64,000 nucleotides of DNA, taken from Streptococcus salivarius. Lineage in GTDB: Bacteria > Bacillota > Bacilli > Lactobacillales > Streptococcaceae. How positions within the stretch are numbered: the stretch's first letter is position 1; each line of letters starts with the position of its first letter. The notes under the pieces were generated by a model. It did not search any database and was not told where the DNA came from. It saw nothing but the letters and a program-made list of their open reading frames with translations. Made by a program: the position numbers and the translations under genes. Shown piece after piece: positions 34,433 to 43,652 of the stretch. Location: contig NZ_CP015284.1 in NCBI RefSeq assembly GCF_002094975.1, forward strand, positions 1 through 64,000, read 5' to 3'.

Positions 34433-35416
34433 TCAATCAATAAATCTTATAAGGTGATTCTTATCTAAACTATATCCTTGTATTTCAGCAACTTTCTTAA
34501 TATCACCTGTCTCTTTATAAACAATAGAGGCGTGGCTGTCTTTTAAAATGCTAGGAGTTATTACCTTACCATAAGCATGTCCAATGTTCTTTGCCAAATG
34601 ACCTATTGTATTTCTCCCCATAGGCTTTTTCAACATGGTTAAAAATAATGACGGTATAGAAGGGTCTAAGTCCCAGCGTCCACGTCGTTCCTTAACAAAT
34701 GGAGCTATGTAAGGAATTGTGAAAGGAAGAAAACGGATAAATTGTTTCTCATTGTTCCTAACAACCCAAATTCCTTTTTTACGCATATCAATATCCCTAA
34801 CTGTCAAGTTAACAACTTCTTGTGTACTTGCTCCAGTACCAATTATGATTGCAAATATAGCAATATTTCGCTCTTTCTCGTTTTCCCAATTATCAGCCTT
34901 TTTCTGAGTTGGTAGAGTTGTAACATAACTGTTTGCCATGAAATCAAGTAGACCTTCTAGCTCTTGCTGCGTATACAAAATAGTATTCTTCTTTGATTCC
35001 GAATATATAATGTTATGGTAACTCTCTTTATAAACAATCTTCCATTCATCAAAAACGTTACGATAAAATAAAGGCATACCTCTCTCAACTGTAAAAGAGG
35101 TATTCGTAAGGAAACTCCAAAAAGCTGCTAAAGTATAGAGTATGAATCTTTTCCCTACTGGTTTCAGACGTAAATTTGCCAAATAATTTTGAACAAATTC
35201 TCGTGGTAATTTTTCTAAGTCTGTCAATGATAGGGAGGCACCCTCTTTATCAATCGTAATTGCATAGCTATTTAAAAATTTCTGGATCACTGACAAACGT
35301 TCAACCATTTTGGGAGAAGGCTCTTCGACATCTACTTGAAGGTAAGATATATACTCATCTATAATATCTGGTAATTGCCTTCTGAGTGCTAGATATTTAT
35401 CTTTCTGTTTTGACAT
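34433..35416 (-). CDS. XerS-like tyrosine recombinase lacking catalytic residues
   Basis: The 327-aa protein follows the plan of streptococcal XerS: an N-terminal SAM-like core-binding domain (about 1-150), then NEKERNIAIFAIIIGTGASTQEVVNLTVRDIDM, which aligns with the family block carrying catalytic Arg (TG-x-R). Ser occupies the Arg position. The HxLRH block reads PSILKDSHAS, the LGH block reads IQGYSLDK, and no tyrosine follows. So all standard active-site residues appear lost while the fold and motif spacing remain. It may bind a dif-like or centromere-like site as a structural factor. It lies beside the replication initiator and the ParA region. Confidence 0.75.
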   Translation of the reverse strand: MSKQKDKYLALRRQLPDIIDEYISYLQVDVEEPSPKMVERLSVIQKFLNSYAITIDKEGASLSLTDLEKLPREFVQNYLANLRLKPVGKRFILYTLAAFWSFLTNTSFTVERGMPLFYRNVFDEWKIVYKESYHNIIYSESKKNTILYTQQELEGLLDFMANSYVTTLPTQKKADNWENEKERNIAIFAIIIGTGASTQEVVNLTVRDIDMRKKGIWVVRNNEKQFIRFLPFTIPYIAPFVKERRGRWDLDPSIPSLFLTMLKKPMGRNTIGHLAKNIGHAYGKVITPSILKDSHASIVYKETGDIKKVAEIQGYSLDKNHLIRFID

Positions 35417-35546
35417 AATTCTCCTCCTCTCAATAATGATAGCAATTAACTACAGGTTTACCACTACTTATTTTTAAACCTATTATATCATACAAGATTG
35501 CATGTTGATTTTAGATTTAACTAGTATAAAAAATCTCTAAAACAAA

Positions 35547-35573
35547 ATAGCGATACATCGTGTATCGCTATTA
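35547..35573. terminator. perfect hairpin after the replication gene
   Basis: AATAGCGATACA/TGTATCGCTATT forms a 12-bp stem with a TCG loop. Its arm contains the CGATACA word repeated in the centromere region. Confidence 0.75.
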
Positions 35574-35607
35574 TATATATAATCTATCTACAAAAATACA
35601 TCTGAAG

Positions 35608-37071
35608 TTATACTTTAAAATAATCAAGTATCTCAGTCAAGAGTTGTTCTCTTGTCTCTTCAAAGTGGCTATCAGACAGTGACTCTAAACCTTTATCTTT
35701 AAGTTCCCACAGCTTCTCTTGCAACAGTTTCTCTGCTAAATGTTTAATATCCGCCTTGTTATCTTCGTCAGGCGTCTTTGAGAGTTCTATTTTAATTGCT
35801 GATTTAACTGCTACTACTACTAGTCCTAAACGGTCTTTTTCATCCGTTCCATTTTCATAGTTTGGCTCAGACCAGTCTGGAACATTTGAAGGACGATTAT
35901 CCTTATTAGTTGGATGACTATCTCTCAAATCTGAAAGTTTTGTGTACCCTGCTACTTCCCATTTATTGAGCAACGTTCTTGTCCAACCGAAAGTACGGTT
36001 TGCATCACTTCCTGTTCTTTCCAACGCCTCAATAACTAGTTCATGGTCCATTGTTTCAAGCCAACGTTTGAGTTGATTTTTATTATTGTAGTTGTCAGCC
36101 TTGCTCCCTTTAGGAAAAACAGTGTAGAATTTCTCCATCACGATAGCCATCTTACGTTTGAAGTCTAACTCCTTCTTCTTCTCAAAGGTAATGACTTTAT
36201 CGTTTGTTGCAACAATACGTCTCAAATCGTCATCGAACGGTTTAAACCTAAATATATAGTGGGTAATTGATTTTCCTTTTTTGATTCGCTCTACTGTCAA
36301 ATCTTGTATTACAGGAAGGCCATGCTCATCAACTAATAGCGTATTGATTTCATCCATTGCTTGCTGCAGCTTAGTACCTTTCGAACGAAGTAAACTTGGA
36401 CTATCCAAGATCAAAACTTCTTGCTCTAGTTCTTCAGCTGTATCTTTTACAAAACCTGTTTTACGCCAGTCTGCTAGATGTCTAAATAATCGTTTAGAAT
36501 ACTTACTCTTCAATAGGTTATGGTAGTCACGTCCATACTGAATGTACTTAGCTTTTTTACCCCACTCTGGGTTGTTAAAAAGGTCTTTAACTGTACGCCT
36601 GACCGCTACTTTTACTTTTGTTCCATCTTCTGTAGTTACTTCATCATATTCAGTATATTCCGCATCAGACAGGTGGATTTTAATGAGTTTGTTTTCGTGG
36701 TCTACTCTAAAGGTCTTGAACAGTGGGATGGAGGTGTAAGAGACAACCTTACCATCGACAACCTTTTCGGGATGTCGATATACAATTTTAGTCATTCTTT
36801 CCTCTAGTTCCTCAACTGTAGTTTCAAATCGCTTACCAGTCCTAGGAACAATTTTTTGTTCCCTAGAACTGTAAAATGTATTTCCTGCTAGCATTGCCAG
36901 ACTCGAATAAGAAAATATTGCTGCTTCGTTTTCATCATAAACATCTCGCAACTCACCAAATATAGAGTAAATCATATTTTCTTGAAGAGGAGAAAGGTCG
37001 CCAAGTTGGAACATTTGGGTAAACTTATTATCATATTTGATGATTTCTCTGAACTCTCTATTCTCTACCAA
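35608..37071 (-). CDS. plasmid replication initiator (Rep_3-like)
   Basis: The start codon is TTG, spaced 9 bases from GAGAGG. The 487-aa product has features of winged-helix plasmid initiators: LSPLQENMIYSIF at the N-terminus, NLLKSKYSKRLFRHLADWRKTGF (Rep_3-type kskysrrLY-L), and a second basic domain with FKRKMAIVMEKFYTVFPKG. A Glu/Asp-rich C-terminal tail follows. It is transcribed away from an 11-copy iteron array about 190 bp upstream, so it should bind those iterons, start replication and repress its own promoter. No partner copy-number gene is evident. Confidence 0.8.
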   Translation of the reverse strand: MVENREFREIIKYDNKFTQMFQLGDLSPLQENMIYSIFGELRDVYDENEAAIFSYSSLAMLAGNTFYSSREQKIVPRTGKRFETTVEELEERMTKIVYRHPEKVVDGKVVSYTSIPLFKTFRVDHENKLIKIHLSDAEYTEYDEVTTEDGTKVKVAVRRTVKDLFNNPEWGKKAKYIQYGRDYHNLLKSKYSKRLFRHLADWRKTGFVKDTAEELEQEVLILDSPSLLRSKGTKLQQAMDEINTLLVDEHGLPVIQDLTVERIKKGKSITHYIFRFKPFDDDLRRIVATNDKVITFEKKKELDFKRKMAIVMEKFYTVFPKGSKADNYNNKNQLKRWLETMDHELVIEALERTGSDANRTFGWTRTLLNKWEVAGYTKLSDLRDSHPTNKDNRPSNVPDWSEPNYENGTDEKDRLGLVVVAVKSAIKIELSKTPDEDNKADIKHLAEKLLQEKLWELKDKGLESLSDSHFEETREQLLTEILDYFKV

Positions 37072-37258
37072 ACGCTTCTACCTCTCTTAGTTCATTCATC
37101 ATACATTTTGGTTGTATTTTAAATAAAAGTAATTATTTTACTACAAGCTAATTACTTACTGCAATATGTGACAGGGTATAAAAATATTAATTTACAACCC
37201 TTTTGTATGATATTATATCATTAATATTCTGATTTTCATAGTATTTTTTAAAATTTAC

Positions 37259-37489
37259 AACCATTTTGTAGGATATACCTGCAATTTTATATGACACACA
37301 TGCATTTTTGTAGACTTAACATACAACTTTATAGGATATACATACCGTTTTGTAGGATACGCCTACAATTTTATATGACATACATACATTTTTGTAGACT
37401 TAACATACAACTTTGTGTGACTTTCATGCAAAGTTATATGATATACCTACCAATTTGTAGGATATACATACAATTTTATATGATAAAGG
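37259..37489. repeat. origin of replication: eleven 21-bp iterons
   Basis: Eleven head-to-tail units of exactly 21 bp (231 bp total) follow the pattern TACAA-TTT-TA-GATATAC with variants such as TGCATTTTTGTAGACTTAAC and TACAACTTTATAGGATATAC. The 21-bp period places every unit on the same DNA face. Isolated matches to the same motif lie at about 37190-37215 and 37700-37725. Direct repeats next to a Rep gene are the standard origin layout of iteron plasmids. Confidence 0.92.
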
Positions 37490-37733
37490 TAGGCTTAGCT
37501 CAGTAATAGCAAGGGGTTCAGGAGTTCTACTACTTAAACTATAATTAACTACTTAGTTACTATTATTAACCACTTAATACTACTTAATACTATTTAAACT
37601 ATTATTACTAAATGTTCTTAATCATAATTGAAACCATAAAATAAAAAAAATTCTTTAAAAAAGATACAACTCATATAAAGAATAAAAAGTGTAGAAATAC
37701 CTACACTTTTGTATGATATAACATAAAGTTTTC
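37490..37733. other. AT-rich region beside the iterons
   Basis: About 240 bp are nearly pure A+T with irregular repeats of ACTTAATACTA and ATTATTAACCA, and no ORF. This is the expected place for origin unwinding. A stray iteron-like sequence lies near its end. Confidence 0.5.
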
Positions 37734-38258
37734 CTACTTAAAGCTCATCTCAGTTTCTACTAATGTGTTAAACAACTCCTTTTGTTCTGGATCTAGAAGT
37801 TGGTACACATGGTCTAACATTTCAGTGAATAGCTTATCAGAACCACCGCGTTTAGGATAATTGCCATTTTCTCCTTTAAGGTCTTTTTTGTTTAAAACAG
37901 CTCTTAATGCAGAAAAACGTGACATTGATAATTGTGTCATATTGAGATTTGCACGTGATTTTTCTTCCACTGTTTTAGCTGGTTCCAGTTTTGTAGGAAG
38001 TTTATTTTTTTCTTTTTTCTGAGTGACATCGTTTACTTTTTTAGGGGCAACAGCAGCTTTTTTTGGTTCTACACTTTCTTCAGTTAGATAAGCAATATCA
38101 TGCTTTTCCTTAAGTTTATCAATTACTACTTCTTCAATTTCTTTCCCTTTAAAAAAGCGTTCAAATAATTCTTTAGCTGCTGTTCGGTCATTTGATTCAA
38201 CAGCCGTTAAAAGGTTATTAAAATTTCTTTGTTGGATTGTATTAAGCTTTTTCGCCAT
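37734..38258 (-). CDS. ParA-partner protein, 174 aa
   Basis: The start MAKKLNTIQQRNF follows TTGGAGAACACA and overlaps the end of parA by 17 bp, so the two proteins are translationally coupled. The N-terminal 55 residues form helices, residues 60-110 are a Lys/Pro/Glu-rich linker, and the C-terminal 65 (MTQLSMSRFSALRAVLNKK, then DKLFTEMLDHVYQLLDPEQ) form a second helical domain. It is not a classical ParB but occupies the position of the DNA-binding partner of plasmid ParA. Confidence 0.65.
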   Translation of the reverse strand: MAKKLNTIQQRNFNNLLTAVESNDRTAAKELFERFFKGKEIEEVVIDKLKEKHDIAYLTEESVEPKKAAVAPKKVNDVTQKKEKNKLPTKLEPAKTVEEKSRANLNMTQLSMSRFSALRAVLNKKDLKGENGNYPKRGGSDKLFTEMLDHVYQLLDPEQKELFNTLVETEMSFK

Positions 38259-39072
38259 TGTGTTCTCCAATCGTCTTAATTAGTTCTTTCATAACATTTG
38301 TGATTTGTTTTTTAGGGATGCTATAGCCACTATTTCTGAAAACATTTGCTTGATTAGCAATCATATCTTTGTATTGTTTATTATTAAACAAGTATTGGTC
38401 AAAAACCTTGGTATTATGCTCTTCAGCAATTTCTTCAAGAGTTGCTACTGCTTCTCTTGCTTTGATTTGTTTAATTGATTTTTTACCAAAGCCTGGCCCT
38501 TTATCAACCTGAGTTATAACGATTCCAGCTATAACAATATCAATTCCAAAGAAAGAGAACCCTTCTTGAACAGCTTCAATATCTTCGATTGTATCTTTTA
38601 CACCTTCAATACCAAACTTATCAGGTGTTGTAGGAATAAGAACGAAAACTTTCGAATTTGTAAAAAGAGAACTTGTTGTAGAAACACCAAAAAAAGGAGG
38701 TGTATCAAAAAGTACAAAATCGTAATAGTCATTGATATCTTGTACAACATTTCTTAAACGAAAATCTCTATCTTTTAGTCCTGATGCTTCACTCTCCCAG
38801 TTTTTCATAAGCTTACTTCCAGGAAGCAAATCATAACCGTCAACTGGCACAATGGCATCAGCTACTTCTACTTCTTTTTTTAGTACATCATAAATTCCTT
38901 TATGTTCTTCTTCGTTTACTCCTGCCGCTGTAGTAAGATTGCATTGACCATCAAGATCTCCTGCACAAGTTTTATAGCCAGCGTCTCCTAGAGCTTGAGC
39001 CAGTAATACAGTTAAAGTTGTTTTTGAGGCTCCTCCTTTCTCGTCCATCATTATGACTGTATTTGCAACCAT
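38242..39072 (-). CDS. parA: ParA-family partition ATPase
   Basis: I start at MVANTVIMMDEKGG, supported by AAAGGAG spaced 6 bases; the longer frame has no such site. The deviant Walker A box DEKGGASKTTL is followed by AGDLDGQCNLTTAAGV and the Walker B strand DFVLFDTPPFFGV, as in ParA/Soj ATPases. Length (276 aa) is typical of plasmid ParA without an N-terminal HTH. It segregates plasmid copies with its partner and a DNA site, which is probably the repeat field upstream. Confidence 0.92.
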   Translation of the reverse strand: MVANTVIMMDEKGGASKTTLTVLLAQALGDAGYKTCAGDLDGQCNLTTAAGVNEEEHKGIYDVLKKEVEVADAIVPVDGYDLLPGSKLMKNWESEASGLKDRDFRLRNVVQDINDYYDFVLFDTPPFFGVSTTSSLFTNSKVFVLIPTTPDKFGIEGVKDTIEDIEAVQEGFSFFGIDIVIAGIVITQVDKGPGFGKKSIKQIKAREAVATLEEIAEEHNTKVFDQYLFNNKQYKDMIANQANVFRNSGYSIPKKQITNVMKELIKTIGEHNGEKA

Positions 39073-39094
39073 AGAAACTCCTTTCAATCCATTA

Positions 39095-40030
39095 TGTACG
39101 ATACACTATGTATAACAAAACGATACATATTATTAACTATTTAAAGTATACCATATAGAAATCTAATAGCAAGTATTATGTAAGATATATCGTAAATAAT
39201 ACAATATACACTATGTATAGCTTATAATGGATTATTGATAATAAGCGTGTTACGCATTAGCTAATACATAGTGTATCGTTTACAATATACTATTTAAAAA
39301 GAAAGCATATGACATATCAAAACTAGACAAGAATAAAACACGATACATTATATAAAATAAACGATGTATCTTATAGATATATAAGATACATATGGTAATG
39401 ATAGATAGGATATATTACTATATTCAAGTTTCCTTCAAGCATTACACATTACACTATACATAACATCACTATATATAGTGTAGTGTAAAAAAGAAATTGC
39501 ACTTTTTTAGTGTACTATAGACGATGTAATATATATCGTTAAATGATATATTGCTAAGTATTATATAGTATACCTTTCATACACTCCTTTATTATAATAA
39601 AGGAGAATATTTTTATTACAACACGATACATAATACATTATGTAGTGTGAATAATATATAGCTTTTGTATTTATCGTATATAGTAGGTAATATACGATAC
39701 ATTATTATAGTGTACTATAGACGATGTAAGATATATTGTTAAATAATGTATTGCTAGGTATTATATCGTATATCTTTCATCCATTCCCTTAATATACTAA
39801 ATAAGAATAGTTGTATTATAATACGTTACACGATACATTATGTAATGTGAATATTGTATAGTACTATCTGTTATCGTATATAATAGATAATATAAGATAT
39901 ATATTGTACGATACATTAAAGAACTATATATGATTATGTTCTTATTGGGTTATAAGTTATATTTAAAATTAGTATAAATGTTGTTCTATGTTGTTTACGA
40001 TACAAGATACATAGTTTAACAATGTATCTT
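39095..40030. repeat. centromere-like repeat field upstream of parA
   Basis: About 930 bp of very AT-rich DNA have no ORF but hold at least a dozen ACGATACA/TGTATCGT-type words in both orientations. They include a tandem duplication of about 207 bp (39508-39717 and 39718-39922, beginning TAGTGTACTATAGACGATGT). Position upstream of parA and motif density fit a partition site. Confidence 0.65.
39145..39172 (-). promoter_or_regulatory. promoter of the parA operon
   Basis: TTGCTA, a 16-bp spacer and TATACT with TGG just before it (extended -10) read leftward. Between it and the gene lie two ACGATACA words, which suggests autoregulation by the partition proteins. Confidence 0.65.
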
Positions 40031-40170
40031 GTATTCCTTTATGATGTTTGACACTTCGCTTATTACGATTGGCGAACTATACATAATGTGTTGTAAACAT
40101 ATAGATTATGTATAGTATATAATGTAATGAAAAATAGTATATATAGTTATAATTTCGAATAACGATAAAC

Positions 40171-40199
40171 TTGTAATGTTAGTAGCTCTTTGCTATACT
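40171..40199 (+). promoter_or_regulatory. promoter of the rightward operon
   Basis: TTGTAA, a 17-bp spacer and TATACT with upstream TGC. The -10 region TTTGCTATACTAAAG is identical to that of the leftward operon promoter at 10164-10192. Confidence 0.85.
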
Positions 40200-40205
40200 A
40201 AAGTC

Positions 40206-40739
40206 ATAAATAATTATATTTATATTTTCACCACCTCAAATGGTGAACCTTTGGTCACGTGACTAAAGAAAAGAGAAGCATGGAGGAGGATATGTCATTA
40301 CTGGTTCTGTCCCAGCAATAGGCATACCATGTTTTATAATGGGTTAAAAGGGAGCGTACTCGCTTTTAGCTATCAGTTAAGTCATCAGACAGAAGAAGAG
40401 GCTTAACGCTTATAACAGGTACGAGAAATTGCTTTTCTGACTTTGAAAGGCTACAACAAACGTTATTAGCAACTAAGCATAACGAGAAGTTTATCCTATG
40501 GTTTGCCATAGGCACGCGCAACCTTGTTTTTTGAGACAAGGCTTGCCGGCTTCTTTGTTATGCTTTTTTTGTTTTGAGTTTGGGTAGACAGACAAAAAAG
40601 GGAGGCGACATCTCGATGATTAGAGGTGAGGAACAGGTGTTCCCAACTCTAACTTGTCGGCATACGGAGGAAGGGCTACGAATCAGTATTCGAGGCTTTC
40701 CAAGGTCACTTTACAACAACAATTTTTAAGGAGAAAAAA
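40206..40739 (+). ncRNA. structured 5' leader RNA, copy B
   Basis: This is the inverted counterpart of copy A (9618-10157). It keeps the same order of hairpins and the same ribosome-binding end (AAGGAGAAAAAAATG). CGAAT/ATTCG near 40677-40692 replaces CGAAC/GTTCG of copy A. A GTTAAG/CTTAAC stem near 40375-40410 replaces GTTAAG/CTTGAC. The inner stems CCTATGG/CCATAGG and CCTTG/CAAGG are conserved. A T-run follows the large GCATAAC/GTTATGC stem, so this part could be a terminator that is regulated. Confidence 0.75.
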
Positions 40740-42065
40740 ATGACAAAATTAATCACTATTGGAAATCAAGAGTTAATTCGTGTTGGGCGAGATTACCCTT
40801 GTCCTATTTGTGGGAAACCAGATTGGTGTTTGTTGTTCGCAGATCAATCTAAAGCAGTTTGTGCAAGAAAAATTGACCCAGACAAACCACAATTTGGTAG
40901 TGCTGGGACAATTTATGAATTGGACCCTAAAAAAGCGAAAGAGGTGACTTTTGAACCAAGTTGGAAAAGTCAGCCTTTGGCAAGTATCTCAACACTTCAC
41001 AAGGTAAATTCTCTTGTGATTGATGTGTTAGGATTGACTAAGGAACATGTCGAGCACTTAACAAGTGCGGAACGAGGTCTTTCTGTTGAGACCATTGCAC
41101 TGCGTGGTTACGCTTCATCAACAAAGCAAACACGTCAGAAGCAGGTTGATACAACAGTATCTCATCCAGCAACTATTTGGGAAAAGCTCTTTGTTGCTAA
41201 TGGGCTTCCTAAAGATGCATGGCGTGGAGTGCCTGGCTTCTACTGGAATGAAAACGCAAAATGTCCTATTTTTGAATCAAAAGATGGAATTCTAATTCCA
41301 TGTCGCAATTCTTGGGGACAAATTGTAGGTTTTCAAGTACGTCTTGATAACGTTAGTTATCAAGCCAAAGTAAACGAAGCCTTTCAAGAGGGACGAAATG
41401 CACGTACTGCTAAGGTCTTCCAAAATGACGACGGAAGTTTCGATTGGTATGTGTTTGCTAAAGGTTCATCACACGAACTAGCAAGTGGGACAACTAAGGA
41501 AACTAGTGTTAAACTTCGTTCTGGACTTGAGTTGACATTTAAAAAAGGGCAAAAATATGTCTTTGTTTCGTCAGCATATAAACCAGAAGGAACGAGTGCT
41601 AAGTCCTTTCCCCATTTTGCTTATTCTGATGAAGTCTTAGAACAAGCACGCTTTTCTGAAGAAGGTAAGGCAAAAGTCAATCTTATGAGTAAGGTTGATA
41701 ACCTTCTAGTTACTGAAGGTCTGCTTAAAGGAGATATCACCGCGTCAGTTGCGAAAAACACTCGTCTTTCTCAATTGGGGAATATCTGTGTTATCTCTAT
41801 GGCAGGAGTAGCAGCATGGCGTCCTATCTCGGACTTTATCGGAAAGACTGAACTCAAAAAGGTTAAACCAATTTATCTTGCATTTGACCAAGACTTTGAG
41901 GATAATGACTCGGTATTTGAACGCATGTATGACATGGTTCAAGATCTAGTTACTAAGCAGTCTTGTACGGTTCGTGCTCTAATCTGGCCTCGCGAAAAGG
42001 GAATTGATGATTTCCTTTTGAAAGCATCCCCAGAAGAAAAGATTAAGTTTAAAACTTATCAATGA
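40740..42065 (+). CDS. primase-like protein (zinc finger plus Toprim/DUF3854-like)
   Basis: The N-terminus carries a zinc-finger pattern YPCPICGKPDWCLLF...VCARK, as in CHC2-type primases. The C-terminal third has VTEGLLKGDITASV (Toprim-like E) and LAFDQDFEDNDSVFERM (DxD-like), which fits the DUF3854/Toprim group found on plasmids and phages. The middle part (170-290) is beta-rich. A plasmid primase could start complementary-strand synthesis after transfer, fitting the SSB and recombination proteins of the sister operon. It is the first gene after leader B. Confidence 0.75.
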   Translation: MTKLITIGNQELIRVGRDYPCPICGKPDWCLLFADQSKAVCARKIDPDKPQFGSAGTIYELDPKKAKEVTFEPSWKSQPLASISTLHKVNSLVIDVLGLTKEHVEHLTSAERGLSVETIALRGYASSTKQTRQKQVDTTVSHPATIWEKLFVANGLPKDAWRGVPGFYWNENAKCPIFESKDGILIPCRNSWGQIVGFQVRLDNVSYQAKVNEAFQEGRNARTAKVFQNDDGSFDWYVFAKGSSHELASGTTKETSVKLRSGLELTFKKGQKYVFVSSAYKPEGTSAKSFPHFAYSDEVLEQARFSEEGKAKVNLMSKVDNLLVTEGLLKGDITASVAKNTRLSQLGNICVISMAGVAAWRPISDFIGKTELKKVKPIYLAFDQDFEDNDSVFERMYDMVQDLVTKQSCTVRALIWPREKGIDDFLLKASPEEKIKFKTYQ

Positions 42066-42081
42066 TATAACGCAATATATA

Positions 42082-42106
42082 GTATGATATACATCGTATA
42101 TCGTAC
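42082..42106. promoter_or_regulatory. palindromic operator-like site, second copy
   Basis: Arms GTATGATATAC and GTATATCGTAC flank an ATC centre. With the site at 3371-3395 it forms a pair in equivalent positions upstream of the same hairpin and ribosome-binding site. Confidence 0.55.
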
Positions 42107-42115
42107 ATATAAGAG

Positions 42116-42158
42116 AAAGAGGAAGGTAGTAACCCTAGGCTACACCTTCCTCTTTTTC
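42116..42158 (+). terminator. strong hairpin upstream of the metalloprotein gene
   Basis: AAAGAGGAAGGT/ACCTTCCTCTTT with an inner GTAG/CTAC stem, followed by TTTTT. It is almost identical to 3319-3362. Confidence 0.8.
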
Positions 42159-42175
42159 TATGGAGGAGAAAAACA

Positions 42176-43639
42176 ATGACAAATTTACTAACAGCAGCAC
42201 AAAAAACTGCTAAAAAAGTCACTTTTCCCAAGATAAAAGAGACTGATAAAGCTGCAGATATCGTGAGAAAGTTTTGTACTTACTATGCGAATATTCGTAG
42301 ATATCAATGTCAGGAACTTTTATCTCAAGAAGTCGGAGCACTAGCAGTAGAGGTATTTGGACAGGATAATGTTTACACAGCCTATAAAGTCAAAGACATC
42401 ATGGCTGATATCGAAACCATTGGCTATGATCAAGCTCATTTTTCGAATCAACTAAAAAGACTGTTCGAGGGCTTGAGCTTGAGGGATGAAGAAAATCAAG
42501 AACACCTTTTCGGTGAACAGATTCTTCTCACATTAGATGGAAGTAGATTACCTGCTACTAAAACTGCAGAAGACACCAAACGCACTTTGTATCTTCTCAT
42601 TGTCGACGATTCAAAGGTTAGAGTACCTTTGAAGAAAAACCTAAGTTTTTGGAGAGAGAGAAATTCACAAACAAGGTATGGACTAGTATCTTTTAGCTTT
42701 CTTGAATTGATGTCTATCCATAGTGAAGGTATCTACAAGGAATGTAGTTATTATGGAAATATCCAAAAGATAGCTAACGTTCTAAAAAGAGAGTATGAAG
42801 ATGCTCTTGCAGCTAACCTAAATGCACAATATGTTAATCAGTCAACTAAGACGATAGCCAGTGTGCGTGAGGATAAAATCTTTCAAGATCATGAAATGAA
42901 CAGTAATACGTCATTTCTTGATTTAGGGTTTTCGAAAGTTGAAGTGGATACCGAGCGTTATCGAGGTAGTGATTTTGACAAGGAGAAATTCAAGGTTCTA
43001 GAGAACGAATGGGAGAAGTTGTGTAATCACTTACCTCATTCTACTGTAGAACCCGAACTCAAATTCCGGAAGCTAGGAAAACATAAAGCAAGCGGACTTT
43101 ATGTGCCAGGGTTAAATATCATGGCAGTTGATGTAAGAGATTCCTCATCCTTCATCCATGAGTATGGTCATTATTTAGACTATACGTATGATAAAGCTGG
43201 AATCATTAGTTCTACGTCTCATAGCTTTAAAGATATTCGTTATATCTACAAGGCTAGCTTGCTGAAACTTATTCAAATAGCTGAGGAAAGCAGAACGGAC
43301 TTAGCTCAAGCTGTTCATATTAAGAAGAAGTTGGATTATTATTTGACACCGACTGAAGTGTTTGCACGTGGCTTTGAATGGTGGGTTTTTGAAACTTATA
43401 CCAAAGATTCAGAACTGCTATCTGATGAAGCTACTTACTATACTCGATTAGAGTATAGGGCTTTGAGGCAATGTCGACACCTTTTGTTTGCATTTTTTGA
43501 CACGTTCTTTGAGAACTATCGTGCAATGCAACCTATTTATAAGGTTGAGAAGGAGCCAAAAACACTAGTAGCTTGTCGAAAGCCACTTGAAGATAAACCA
43601 ACAACTGAAGGAGAACAGTTAAGCTTGTTTGAGTTCTGA
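42176..43639 (+). CDS. HExxH metalloprotein, possible antirestriction factor
   Basis: The 487-aa product has a zinc-metallopeptidase motif FIHEYGHYLDY (HExxH) near residue 325-335, with a downstream PTEVFARGFEWW that could supply the third ligand (E). This layout resembles metallopeptidase domains of large mobile-element proteins such as the ArdC/LPD group. The N-terminal 300 residues are unrecognised. The C-terminus ends EQLSLFEF, close to the QL(S/D)LF motif for binding the DNA sliding clamp. The typical GGAGGAGAAAAACA site precedes the ATG. A role in protecting incoming DNA is inference. Confidence 0.7.
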   Translation: MTNLLTAAQKTAKKVTFPKIKETDKAADIVRKFCTYYANIRRYQCQELLSQEVGALAVEVFGQDNVYTAYKVKDIMADIETIGYDQAHFSNQLKRLFEGLSLRDEENQEHLFGEQILLTLDGSRLPATKTAEDTKRTLYLLIVDDSKVRVPLKKNLSFWRERNSQTRYGLVSFSFLELMSIHSEGIYKECSYYGNIQKIANVLKREYEDALAANLNAQYVNQSTKTIASVREDKIFQDHEMNSNTSFLDLGFSKVEVDTERYRGSDFDKEKFKVLENEWEKLCNHLPHSTVEPELKFRKLGKHKASGLYVPGLNIMAVDVRDSSSFIHEYGHYLDYTYDKAGIISSTSHSFKDIRYIYKASLLKLIQIAEESRTDLAQAVHIKKKLDYYLTPTEVFARGFEWWVFETYTKDSELLSDEATYYTRLEYRALRQCRHLLFAFFDTFFENYRAMQPIYKVEKEPKTLVACRKPLEDKPTTEGEQLSLFEF

Positions 43640-43652
43640 GAGGAGAAAAACA

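Noticed and set aside
35545..35575. Rep-gene hairpin as a partition site
   Set aside because: It shares one CGATACA word, but the perfect stem next to the stop codon is more simply a terminator.
37280..37506. Plus-strand ORF of repeated short motifs over the iterons
   Set aside because: The periodic protein results from the 21-bp DNA repeat, whose length is a multiple of three. It lies in the origin and has no ribosome-binding site.
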